A program made the translations under genes and the position numbers. 19,945 nt of DNA, taken from SAR202 cluster bacterium (GTDB taxonomy: Bacteria > Chloroflexota > Dehalococcoidia > Lucifugimonadales > UBA3495). Where the stretch lies: the NCBI GenBank assembly GCA_009392095.1, contig VFHF01000303.1, positions 1-19,945 of the forward strand, written 5' to 3'. Each line of letters opens with the position of its first letter. Position 1 is the stretch's first letter. A model generated the notes under the pieces. That model was given only the letters and a program-made list of their open reading frames with translations, did not search any database and was not told the origin of the DNA. This document shows positions 8,843 to 16,430 of this stretch, in pieces.

Positions 8843-9618
8843 CTAGCTAGCCGACTTAAATATGAAAAACATCGCGCCTTGTGGGTCTTTCAATCCGGCG
8901 AAACGGTCGATTCCTAAGATGTCGGCCAACGGAACCTCCGCAGAGCCACCTGGGGACTCGACTTTGGCTGCCGTATCGTCCACATCGTCGACCCCAAAGT
9001 ACACCACCCGGTGTGGCGGGACCGGCCCCATGTCGTCGGTGATCTGCATCACCTCCGCCAAGTCTTCGCCTCCGACATTGAGCATGGTGTAGTCTATCGG
9101 GCCGGGCACTTTGGGCGACGATATACCAAGGAGTCCAGTGTGGAACTCTGTGGATTCCGCTGCCGAGTTGGGCATCAGTTCGTTCCAGATGGCGGCCACC
9201 GTTTCACCTTGATCCGTGCCCGATGCAGTCTTTGGACCGTCATAAGGCCAACACGGCGCCCTGGGAGTCTTGAAGAACACCGCATAACCAGCGTCGAAGC
9301 CTCCATAGGGCCAAATATTACAGAGACTCCGGATTCCTTGGCCTGTGCCGACGACTTTCGAATGTCATCTACGGTGAAATAGACCTTCCAATAGGGCGGC
9401 ACGCCCTGTTGCTTTTCCTCATCACCCTGTTGGTACAACGCAGCCACTTCCAGGCACCTAAGCTTTTGCATGTGGTAGTACATGCCCGGACTCATCTCAT
9501 TGGCCTCGTCCTCCCACCCGAATAGGGCACTGCAGAACGTGAGGTCGCCCTGATAATCAGAAGACGTAAGCTCTGCCCATGGCGGCGTCCCTTGGATGTG
9601 GCTTGTAAATTCAGGCAT
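8843..9618 (-). pseudogene. Tandem VOC (glyoxalase/bleomycin-resistance-like) protein, frame-disrupted
   Basis: The locus encodes a two-domain VOC protein of about 258 residues, like the Cfp30B-type tandem glyoxalase-like proteins, but the frame is broken. Domain 1 starts at ATG 9618 (MPEFTSHIQGTPPWAEL) and is coherent to VIFGPMEA. The frame is then lost near 9297-9303, and the old frame runs on as unrelated residues to 9175. The expected continuation FDAGYAVFFK and domain 2 (WNELMPNSAAES...GLKDPQGAMFFIFK) lie in the next frame and end at 8843. Between 9245 and 9268 a short third-frame stretch, DSQGAVLAL, is the usual family sequence, so two further compensating indels are likely. The total length of 776 is one base short of whole codons. 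It may be a pseudogene or contain sequencing indels. It heads the oxidoreductase-aminotransferase operon. The metal and substrate are unknown. Confidence 0.8.
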
Positions 9619-9819
9619 GGTTCAATCCCTGTGGATTTACGTCCGAAGGCGGTCGGAATTTTGTCTGTCGTAATCCCGGTAAAAAGACCCAGCCACCAGT
9701 TTACATCCGCAGCCAGGTGTCCACAAATCCGGTACCCTCACCCCGTCCAGCTTGAAGCCAAAACCCGATTCCGATAAGCTGACTCCTGATAGCTGAATGC
9801 TGATGATTACGGAGTAAAC

Positions 9820-12765
9820 ATGGCCACCACGGCGGCAACTAGGGTACGGGCATCGGAACGGGACGATGTCGAGAACGCGCTCAAGCGCCGGGTCTCGGGC
9901 GAGGTCAGGTTCGACCCTTTCAGCCGCGTGCTCTACAGCACCGACGCCAGCATCTACCAGATGGAGCCGGTGGGCGTGGTCATTCCCCGCAACGTAGAAG
10001 ACGTTTTGGCCGTGATCGAGGTGGCCAACGAGACCGGTGTTCCGGTGCTGCCTCGGGCCGGCGGCACTTCCTTAGCGGGCCAGACGGTGAACCATGCCAT
10101 CGTCACCGACTTCAGCAAGTACCTGAACCAGATCATAGAGGTCAACAAAGAAGAGCAGTGGGCTAGAGTCCAGCCGGGCATCGTGCTGGATGATCTGAAC
10201 CGTCAACTGCTGCCCTATGAACTGATGTATGCCCCGGACCCCACCACCTCCAGCCGGGCCTGCGTCGGCGGCGGCGTGGGCAACAACACCTGCGGCGCCC
10301 ACTCGGTGATCTACGGTAAGACGCTGGACCATATCAAAGAACTAGACGTGGTCCTCTCTGACGGCACTCAGACCCATTTTCGGCCGCTGGAGACCCGGGA
10401 GCTTGAGGCCAAGCTCAGCGGGGCCGGCTTGGAATCGGACATCTACCGGGGAGTGCGGCGGCTGGCCCAGGAGAACGCGGCCGAGATCGAAGCTCGCTAC
10501 CCCAACATCATGCGCCGGGTCAGCGGCTACAACCTGGACGAGTTTCTGACCGACTCGCCATTCAACATGACGAAGATGATCGTTGGCTCCGAGGGTACTC
10601 TGTGCGTGGTCACAGAAGTCAAGATCAACCTGGTGCCGCGCCCCACCATGACTGCATTGTCAGTGGTGCATTTTCAAGACATCTTCGGCGCCTCTGAAGC
10701 AGTCAAAGACATATTGGTGCACGACCCGTCGTCCATCGAGATCATGGACAACAACGTGCTGGAGCGCTCTCGGGCGTCCACCGGATTGGGCTCAAATATG
10801 GCGTTCATCGAGGGCACTCCCGGCGCAATCTTGGTGGTCGAATTCTACGGAGAGTCGGAAGCGGAACTGACCGACAAAACAAACAAGCTGAAAGACGACA
10901 TGGCCAGCCGTGGCCACGGGTACGCCTGCGTGAATATGCAGGACCGGGCGGCCCAAGCCAGCGTCTGGGCGGTGCGGAAGAACGGACTCGGCCTACTGAT
11001 GAGCATGCACGGCGACGCCAAGCCGTTGCCCTTCGTGGAAGACACTGCAGTGGACCCGGAGAACATGGGCGATTTCGTACGCAGGTTCGATGAAATCGTC
11101 CGGAACCACGACACCGAGGCCGCCTATTACGGGCATGCCAGCGTAGGCTGCCTGCACATACGGCCGGTGGTCAGCCTCAAGAAGCAGGACGGCGTGGACA
11201 AGATGCTGTCCATCGCCGACGAGATCAGCGACCTAGTCAAGAAATTTGGCGGATCGCTCAGTGGCGAGCACGGCGACGGCATCGTCCGGGGCGTTTGGAA
11301 CAAGAAAATGTTCGGCCCGGATATCTACAAGCTGTTCCAAGAGTTGAAGGGGACTTTCGACCCCGACGGCCTGATGAACCCCGGCAAAATCATCGACACC
11401 CCACCCATGGATCAAAACCTGCGCTACGGCGCCGACTACAGTGCGCCAGGCATGCCGACCAAACTGGACTTTTCCATCGACACCGATTTCGCCGGAGCGG
11501 TGGAGATGTGCAACGGCATGGGCGCCTGCCGGCAACATGTGGGGACGATGTGCCCATCTTATGTCGCAACCAGAGACGAGGAACATTCCACCCGGGGGCG
11601 GGCCAATCTGCTCCGGGCCGCGCTTTCGGGCAAGCTGCCCGAGGGGACTATGACCAGCAAGCGGCTGTGGGAGGCCATGGACCTTTGCTTGGAGTGCAAG
11701 GGCTGTAAGTCCGAGTGCGAGTCTGGCGTAGACATGGCCAAACTCAAGTACGAGTTCCTAGACCAATACCACCGGGCCAACGGAGTGCCACTACGGAACA
11801 GAGTATTTGCCAACATCAACCGGCTGAGCGCCTGGGGCAGCCGCATGGCCCCGTTATCCAACCTGATGGCAAGCAACCCCGTGGGTAAGATGTTGTCTCA
11901 GATGGTGCTGGGCATACACCCCAAGCGGAAGCCGCCCAAGTTCGTGCGGCAGACATTTACCAAGTGGTTCAAATCGCGCCAGGGTCAAAATCCCCCTAAG
12001 TCCCCCTTTACGAAACGGGGACTTGAAACGGCTACTTTTGTGGGAACTGACACAGTTGTGCTGCTGAACGACACGTACATGAACTACAACTATCCCGAGA
12101 TCGGGAAGGCGGCGGTGGCTTTACTTGAAGCCGCCGGGCTGAAAGTGGTGTTATCAGACACCAAATGCTGCGGAAGGCCCATGATCTCCAAGGGATTGCT
12201 GGACGACGCCACCGCCAACGCGGTGGCCAATATTGACCAGCTATACGCCTACGCTGAGCAAGGCATCCCGGTGATCGGCTGCGAGCCCAGTTGTTTGCTG
12301 ACTTTCAAGGACGAGTACCCGCAGTTAGTGCGCGACGAGAGGGCCAATAAAGTTGCCGAGAACTCCTACATGATCGACGAGTTCCTGATGAAGCTTCAGG
12401 AAGACGGCAAGTTGGAATTAACCCTGGGTAAGCTGAAAAAGAAGGTCTTGTTCCAAGCCCACTGCCACCAAAAAGCCGAGGTTGGGACAGCGACATCGAT
12501 GGCCGCCCTGCGGCTGGCCCCAGGCTACCAAGTGGAATTGATCAACGCCGGTTGTTGCGGCATGGCCGGGTCATTTGGCTACGAGAAAGAGCATTACGAC
12601 CTGTCGATGAAGATTGGGGAAGAGGCTTTGTTCCCAGCTATCCGGGCCAAGGACGAAGACTGGGAGGTCGCAGTCATGGGCGTCTCGTGCCGGCAGCAGG
12701 TTGAAGACGGCACCGGACGCAGAGCCCGCCATCTGGCGGAGGTGCTAGCCGACGCGTTGGAGTAG
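9820..12765 (+). CDS. Fused FAD-linked oxidase / Fe-S (CCG-domain) 2-hydroxyacid dehydrogenase
   Basis: A 981-aa fusion of a GlcD-type flavoprotein and a GlcF-type iron-sulfur protein, the layout of E. coli YdiJ and Dld-type D-lactate/D-2-hydroxyglutarate dehydrogenases. The N-terminal FAD-binding domain has PRAGGTSLAGQ (79-89) and DPTTSSRACVGGGVGNNTCG (140-159). The FAD-oxidase C-terminal domain follows, including LSGEHGDGIVRG. The Fe-S part has C564/C570/C578 with MCPSYVATRDE, then CLECKGCKSEC. Two cysteine-rich CCG motifs follow: CCGRP (783-787) and GCCGMAGSFGYE (911-922). Electrons probably pass to a quinone or an electron-transfer protein; the hydroxyacid substrate is not fixed by sequence. 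The ATG at 9820 has GGAG 6 bases upstream. Residues 724-735 of the linker are encoded by an inserted palindromic repeat. The gene stands alone between divergent and convergent neighbours. Confidence 0.95.
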   Translation: MATTAATRVRASERDDVENALKRRVSGEVRFDPFSRVLYSTDASIYQMEPVGVVIPRNVEDVLAVIEVANETGVPVLPRAGGTSLAGQTVNHAIVTDFSKYLNQIIEVNKEEQWARVQPGIVLDDLNRQLLPYELMYAPDPTTSSRACVGGGVGNNTCGAHSVIYGKTLDHIKELDVVLSDGTQTHFRPLETRELEAKLSGAGLESDIYRGVRRLAQENAAEIEARYPNIMRRVSGYNLDEFLTDSPFNMTKMIVGSEGTLCVVTEVKINLVPRPTMTALSVVHFQDIFGASEAVKDILVHDPSSIEIMDNNVLERSRASTGLGSNMAFIEGTPGAILVVEFYGESEAELTDKTNKLKDDMASRGHGYACVNMQDRAAQASVWAVRKNGLGLLMSMHGDAKPLPFVEDTAVDPENMGDFVRRFDEIVRNHDTEAAYYGHASVGCLHIRPVVSLKKQDGVDKMLSIADEISDLVKKFGGSLSGEHGDGIVRGVWNKKMFGPDIYKLFQELKGTFDPDGLMNPGKIIDTPPMDQNLRYGADYSAPGMPTKLDFSIDTDFAGAVEMCNGMGACRQHVGTMCPSYVATRDEEHSTRGRANLLRAALSGKLPEGTMTSKRLWEAMDLCLECKGCKSECESGVDMAKLKYEFLDQYHRANGVPLRNRVFANINRLSAWGSRMAPLSNLMASNPVGKMLSQMVLGIHPKRKPPKFVRQTFTKWFKSRQGQNPPKSPFTKRGLETATFVGTDTVVLLNDTYMNYNYPEIGKAAVALLEAAGLKVVLSDTKCCGRPMISKGLLDDATANAVANIDQLYAYAEQGIPVIGCEPSCLLTFKDEYPQLVRDERANKVAENSYMIDEFLMKLQEDGKLELTLGKLKKKVLFQAHCHQKAEVGTATSMAALRLAPGYQVELINAGCCGMAGSFGYEKEHYDLSMKIGEEALFPAIRAKDEDWEVAVMGVSCRQQVEDGTGRRARHLAEVLADALE
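11989..12024. repeat. In-frame palindromic repeat inside the FAD/Fe-S dehydrogenase gene
   Basis: The hairpin core has perfect 8-base arms AAGTCCCC (11998-12005) and GGGGACTT (12017-12024). A C:C mismatch and an inner TTT/AAA pairing leave an ACG tip. AATCCCCCT stands just before it. The core is 27 bases, exactly nine codons (727-735), and with its lead-in reads NPPKSPFTKRGL. That Pro/Lys-rich peptide looks out of place between conserved domains and resembles peptides produced when the common AATCCCCC-type interspersed repeat lands inside genes. The reading frame is kept throughout. Confidence 0.65.
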
Positions 12766-12797
12766 CCTCGGGCCACCAGGATTTCACCGGTCGATCA

Positions 12798-12839
12798 AAA
12801 ATCCCCCACCCCATTCCAAACGGGGTCAAGGGGGATTTT
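12798..12839. terminator. Bidirectional terminator hairpin (AATCCCCC type)
   Basis: Outer arms AAAATCCCCC (12798-12807) and GGGGGATTTT (12830-12839) pair perfectly. Inner arms ACCCC (12808-12812) and GGGGT (12822-12826) extend the stem past a CAA bulge. It sits between the convergent dehydrogenase and amidohydrolase genes, with A and T runs suited to termination in both directions. It shares AATCCCCC with the repeat found inside the dehydrogenase gene. Confidence 0.82.
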
Positions 12840-12876
12840 CGTGGTTCAGAGGAATAAAAGTTCGTTGTGCCGCCAG

Positions 12877-14055
12877 CTAACACTCACCCATCTGCATTAG
12901 ACGGCCTTCCCGCCAGCCCACCTGGCCGGCGCGGACGGTTAGGAAAGTGTCCAGACGGACTTTGCCCTCCTGCGAGTGGCCAGCCGAATCGATCCACTTG
13001 AAGTTACCTTCCCGCATGTCGAACACCGCTGCGTCACCGGACATTCCGGGCGCCAGGGAGCCGATGGTGTCGCTCAGGCCCAACACGCTGGCCGGTGTGC
13101 TTGTGCTGGCGGCAATTGCGTCCGGCAGCGACATGCCCATGGCGTGGAACTTGCTGACCAGGTCGTTCATCTTGTAGACGGTGCGGTCCGGCGGCGGGTT
13201 GTGAATGTCTGTGCTGATGGTATTTGGCATCAACCCTTGCTGCATGGCGGCGGTAGCAACCTCAACATCGCAGTGAACCCCAGCGTGGGCCACGTCCATT
13301 ATCACGCCTCGTTCGGCGGCTGCGCGGACCTCGGGCCTTATCTTCAGGTTCCGGTCCAATATGTTCTCCGGCAGGCCGTTGAAGGCGTGAGTGCTGATGT
13401 CGCCAGGTCCTAAAAATTCCAAGATGTCGGGCAGGGCGATGGGTGTGCCGCTGACATGGACCATGAGCCTCGTGCCGGACTGGTCGGCCACGGCCCTGGC
13501 GGCCCTCATGGCTTCGTGGGCGTTCCAGGCGGCCACCGCATTGAAGTGCATACGGACTTTTACCCCTAGGCAGAACCCGGGGTTGGCCTTAATCGCATCA
13601 GAGGTCTGATCAACGTCGATCATCCGCATATCGTGGAGGCCACCCAGCAATAAGCGGTTGTTGGCCAGTCCCACTCCGCTGACGTGCAAGAAAGCCAGCA
13701 GCCGGGTGCGGTGAGCGGGAAACACGTAATCCCGCATGGCCTCGTAATTGATGAAGCCGGCGCTTCCGGCGTCGATACCGGTGGTTGTTCCAGACGATAA
13801 ACAGATCTCGTCAGGATGAACAGATGTCGGGTTGCCGCCGTGGTAGAAGTGGCCGTGTAGGTCAATCAGGCCAGGGGTGATTAGTTTACCGGTCACATCG
13901 ACCGAATTGGCCGCTTTGGCAGCATCGATGCGCTCGGAAACTTCGGCCACCAAACCGTCTTTGAAGGCTATGTCCCGACGGCCATTGATCCCATGGGCCG
14001 GGTCCAGTACGTTTCCACCGGTGAGTAGCAGGTCATAGGCGGGTGCGGTGGTCAT
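12877..14055 (-). CDS. Amidohydrolase/deacetylase family metallohydrolase
   Basis: A 392-aa amidohydrolase-superfamily enzyme. The binuclear metal site is complete: H67-x-H69 in DLHGHFYHGG, K166 (candidate carboxylated lysine in GVKVRMH), H200 in MVHVSGTP, H223 in STHAFNG and the catalytic D283 in STDIHNPPP. The architecture is a small N-terminal beta-sandwich strand, a barrel, then a C-terminal return to the sandwich (GMSGDAAVFD). It matches the Atu3266/EF_0837 deacetylase-like group, which hydrolyses N-acetyl amino acids or acetyl-hydroxyacids, rather than dihydroorotase or urease. The exact substrate is unknown. The ATG at 14055 has GAGGAG 4 bases upstream. It is the distal gene of the minus-strand run that starts at 16159, 26 bases after the 164-aa unknown. 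Transcription should stop at the hairpin at 12798-12839. Confidence 0.92.
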   Translation of the reverse strand: MTTAPAYDLLLTGGNVLDPAHGINGRRDIAFKDGLVAEVSERIDAAKAANSVDVTGKLITPGLIDLHGHFYHGGNPTSVHPDEICLSSGTTTGIDAGSAGFINYEAMRDYVFPAHRTRLLAFLHVSGVGLANNRLLLGGLHDMRMIDVDQTSDAIKANPGFCLGVKVRMHFNAVAAWNAHEAMRAARAVADQSGTRLMVHVSGTPIALPDILEFLGPGDISTHAFNGLPENILDRNLKIRPEVRAAAERGVIMDVAHAGVHCDVEVATAAMQQGLMPNTISTDIHNPPPDRTVYKMNDLVSKFHAMGMSLPDAIAASTSTPASVLGLSDTIGSLAPGMSGDAAVFDMREGNFKWIDSAGHSQEGKVRLDTFLTVRAGQVGWREGRLMQMGEC

Positions 14056-14081
14056 TGTCTCCTCTCTAAACCGGGTTTTTA

Positions 14082-14576
14082 CTAGGGCGCTTCGGAGGGG
14101 CTTTCGCCCTCAAGGTTTTCCCAGCCGAGTTCCACATTTGGTTGTGGTTCATCAGTGTATTCGATACGCCTGAGGCGAGGGTAGACCTGGACCTTGGGGC
14201 TTTCCAAGTCCTGATCCGTAATCTCGTTGGACTCTTCCAGGCCGTTGATACCCCATTTCTCGATGGCTTCGTCCATCATCTTTTGAACGATCTGGGGGGA
14301 ACGCCCTTCCAACCGGCCCAGATGGTAGGCGAGGGTGACCGCTAGCTGGTTCTGGGTGATCTGCTCAAAGGCGTCATCGGATTTCAGGTCTCGGGGCATC
14401 CCACCCGACTGCTCCAAAAGGTCATCCAGCACCTGGCCCATGATGTCAGTCAGGCCGCCAAGTTCGATCTCGTGCATATAGCCGGTGAGGTTATCAGTCA
14501 ATTCGACGACGCCCTCATCTGGCAGGACGCCGTATATCTCTTCAGGTATGTGTTCGTGAGTATGTTCCGTGGCCAT
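14082..14576 (-). CDS. Acidic protein of unknown function, 164 aa
   Basis: I do not recognise this protein. It is strongly acidic, has a short His-rich start (MATEHTHEHIPEE) and shows no signal peptide or membrane segment. The middle section (GLTDIMGQVLDDLLEQSGG to YHLGRLEGRSPQIVQKMMDEAIEKWG) looks helical. The tail is Glu/Pro-rich (TDEPQPNVELGWENLEGESPS). It is likely a real gene: GGGAG stands about 10 bases before ATG 14576, its stop lies 26 bases from the downstream amidohydrolase gene, and no credible competing frame covers it. It follows the M50 protease gene after 67 bases. A regulatory or accessory cytoplasmic role is possible, but nothing visible supports a specific function. Confidence 0.75.
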   Translation of the reverse strand: MATEHTHEHIPEEIYGVLPDEGVVELTDNLTGYMHEIELGGLTDIMGQVLDDLLEQSGGMPRDLKSDDAFEQITQNQLAVTLAYHLGRLEGRSPQIVQKMMDEAIEKWGINGLEESNEITDQDLESPKVQVYPRLRRIEYTDEPQPNVELGWENLEGESPSEAP

Positions 14577-14643
14577 ATCAAGGTGTCTCCCAGTCAGGGA
14601 TGGGCGGTATTCAGTTTATCACGCTCTATCGCTGACAATGCCG

Positions 14644-15345
14644 TTAATATCCGGTGGCTGCCGTGGTTAATGTCCGCACGACGGGGCCGATGATTCCCCA
14701 AAGAATGCCAAACCCTAAGGCGAAATCGAGCATCACGATGCCCACCAGCACCGCTGGACCGTTGCGCTGGAGCCTGGCGTAGGCGGCGCCGTGTTCCCCG
14801 GGCACTAGGCCTGCCAGGACCCGCGATCCATCCAGTGGGGCCAACGGGATCAGGTTGAACACGCCCAGAAGCAGATTGAAGAAAATAACCAAGGCCAGAA
14901 CGTCGGCGGCCCCGTCGCTGAGACCGCCCGTCATCACATGAGCTACGCGGTCCAAAGATAGTGACGCCGGCACCAGAAGCCCAATCTTAAACGGGATGGC
15001 CAATAAGAACGCAAAGGCCAGGTTGGAGATGGGACCCGCGACGGCCACTAAGGCAGTGTCGGTATGGCCGCGGGACAATTGGCGGGGGTCTACCGGGACG
15101 GGCTTGCCCCAGCCGAACCCGGCGACCAACATCATGACAGTGCCACTCGGGTCCAGATGCCGCATCGGATTGAGGCTCAGGCGGCCCATCCGCCGGGCCG
15201 TGTTATCGCCCAAGGTAGTTGCCACCAGGGCGTGGCTAAATTCATGGATGGTGACGGCGGTTATCAGAGCAAAAGCGATCAAGACCGCAAGCCGAAAAAA
15301 ACCCGACGGGTCGTCCGCCAGAAGGTCGTAGGACCCCAGAAGCAT
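14644..15345 (-). CDS. M50 family site-2-type membrane metalloprotease
   Basis: A 233-aa integral membrane zinc protease. The catalytic HEFSH (34-38) lies in the first long hydrophobic segment (about 18-40), and the third metal ligand is D172 in NLIPLAPLDGSRV (164-176), the family's N-x-x-P-x-x-P-L-D-G motif. Further hydrophobic stretches cover about 97-122, 145-168 and 195-225. No PDZ or CBS domain is present, so it belongs to the minimal, rhomboid-like-size group common in Chloroflexota and Firmicutes (SpoIVFB/YwhC-like) rather than RseP. It would cleave a membrane-bound substrate within the bilayer; no anti-sigma factor is nearby to suggest which. The ATG at 15345 has only a weak ribosome site. 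It lies 37 bases after the 258-aa gene and is probably co-transcribed with it. Confidence 0.93.
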   Translation of the reverse strand: MLLGSYDLLADDPSGFFRLAVLIAFALITAVTIHEFSHALVATTLGDNTARRMGRLSLNPMRHLDPSGTVMMLVAGFGWGKPVPVDPRQLSRGHTDTALVAVAGPISNLAFAFLLAIPFKIGLLVPASLSLDRVAHVMTGGLSDGAADVLALVIFFNLLLGVFNLIPLAPLDGSRVLAGLVPGEHGAAYARLQRNGPAVLVGIVMLDFALGFGILWGIIGPVVRTLTTAATGY

Positions 15346-15382
15346 GAGTTAGGCCTGCGCCTTGTTCCCGAGCACGGCCAGA

Positions 15383-16159
15383 TTACTCGTCGTCGTCCTC
15401 ATCCGGCTCGGGAGTTGCTTCCTCGCGCTGAGACGAGTAGGCCACGCCAGGCAGGATGGCATTGGACTTACCGGACTTCTCAGAGCCGGCCTTGGGCATC
15501 TCCATCAGAGTCTTCTTAAATGACTCCAATATTTCCTTGCCCACGGAAACATCCAACACCAGCCCATTGATCCCGGCGGTGCGCAAGACTTTCAGGTCAT
15601 CGGCGGACGGCGGCTCGGTTATCTCGGCAAAGAGATATTTTCCCAACCGGCCACTAATCCGAGAAACCTTGGCCAGGTCGTCCAGGGTCCATGAGGACGA
15701 GGCGCCGGGCAGGGGAAACAGCACTGCGTCCACTGGCAGAGCGTTGATGTCACGCAGGTCTTCGATATCCATGTCGGCTTCGATGCACAGCACTGTGGCG
15801 GAATCCTCGGACGACACAGCGCCGAGGGAGGTGCCCTTCATCTGGAAGGCCAGCACACCGCTGCCTCCTTCCTCATAGGCTTTGGCGTCCTCAGCGCTCA
15901 GGGCATCGGTCCTGATCCCCCAAATGGTATCGGACAGCGCATCTTTCAGATCGGCGGCTTGGTCCGGGCCTTTCAATCCGGAGATGATTATGCCGTCCGG
16001 AGAGACTCCGTTGGCAGTGGCTGCGCCTGACTTGTGACTGCCTGAAACCTGGACGATCAGGGCCAGGCCGGGGGTCTTCTCAGCCCTGGCGGGTCCAAAA
16101 CCCATGCGTGCCGGGGCTCCTTCTAGAATCTCTTCGATGCGGTCGATAAATTTACTCAT
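15383..16159 (-). CDS. Protein of unknown function with acidic C-terminal tail, 258 aa
   Basis: No family is recognised with certainty. The protein opens with MSKFIDRIEEILEGAPARMG, then alternates short hydrophobic strands and helices: PGLALIVQVSG, DGIIISGL, VLCIEAD, VDAVLFPLP, KYLFAEI and INGLVLDV. This spacing is consistent with a TIM-barrel or Rossmann-like fold. The end is a charged low-complexity tail (REEATPEPDEDDDE). No membrane segment or signal peptide is evident, and I see no clear catalytic motif. The ATG at 16159 has a weak ribosome site. It is the first gene of the minus-strand run leading into the M50 protease, the 164-aa unknown and the amidohydrolase. Its codon pattern and operon position support a real gene. 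Confidence 0.8.
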   Translation of the reverse strand: MSKFIDRIEEILEGAPARMGFGPARAEKTPGLALIVQVSGSHKSGAATANGVSPDGIIISGLKGPDQAADLKDALSDTIWGIRTDALSAEDAKAYEEGGSGVLAFQMKGTSLGAVSSEDSATVLCIEADMDIEDLRDINALPVDAVLFPLPGASSSWTLDDLAKVSRISGRLGKYLFAEITEPPSADDLKVLRTAGINGLVLDVSVGKEILESFKKTLMEMPKAGSEKSGKSNAILPGVAYSSQREEATPEPDEDDDE

Positions 16160-16198
16160 TTAACCCAGTCCATATAGTTTAGCCCGTGGTCTAGACAA

Positions 16199-16216
16199 CC
16201 CAGTATCGCAACTGGG
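16199..16216. repeat. Short inverted repeat in the leader of the 258-aa gene
   Basis: CCCAGT (16199-16204) and ACTGGG (16211-16216) form a 6-bp stem with an ATCGCA loop, about 40 bases upstream of the 258-aa start. It may be a leader hairpin or operator; function cannot be assigned. Confidence 0.35.
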
Positions 16217-16283
16217 AAGATTTTGGTTGATCTCGAAAGAGCGGTTGAGGCGCAAAACTGCACCGTAGTCACGCTCCCGGCTG

Positions 16284-16291
16284 ATTATACT
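16284..16291. promoter_or_regulatory. Candidate divergent -10 region
   Basis: On the minus strand TATAAT (16289-16284) is a perfect -10 hexamer directed toward the 258-aa gene, with a leader of roughly 120 bases. On the plus strand the same spot reads TATACT (16286-16291), directed toward the selenoprotein gene. No good -35 hexamer was found at the right distance on either strand, so the call rests on the -10 match and the divergent position. Confidence 0.35.
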
Positions 16292-16335
16292 CTATAGACG
16301 AATACACGGGCAGTCCTAACCGCTGGATATTCTGT

Positions 16336-16349
16336 ATCCTATGTAGGAT
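16336..16349. repeat. Inverted repeat upstream of the selenoprotein gene
   Basis: ATCCTA and TAGGAT are separated by TG, giving a near-perfect dyad of 14 bases about 80 bases before the start codon. It has the size of a dimeric repressor or activator site and lies downstream of the candidate -10. Operator function is only a possibility. Confidence 0.35.
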
Positions 16350-16430
16350 TCTGCACCAGTTCTGACATTACCGCATCCAATTCGCCGGCCGTGTCCCTGA
16401 TGCCGGCGTTGGAATAGCCCGGGAGGAAGC

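Noticed and set aside
14577..14643. Internal promoter (TTGTCA ... TAAACT on the minus strand) before the 164-aa gene
   Set aside because: The spacing between the hexamers is only 14 bases, too short for a normal sigma-70 promoter.
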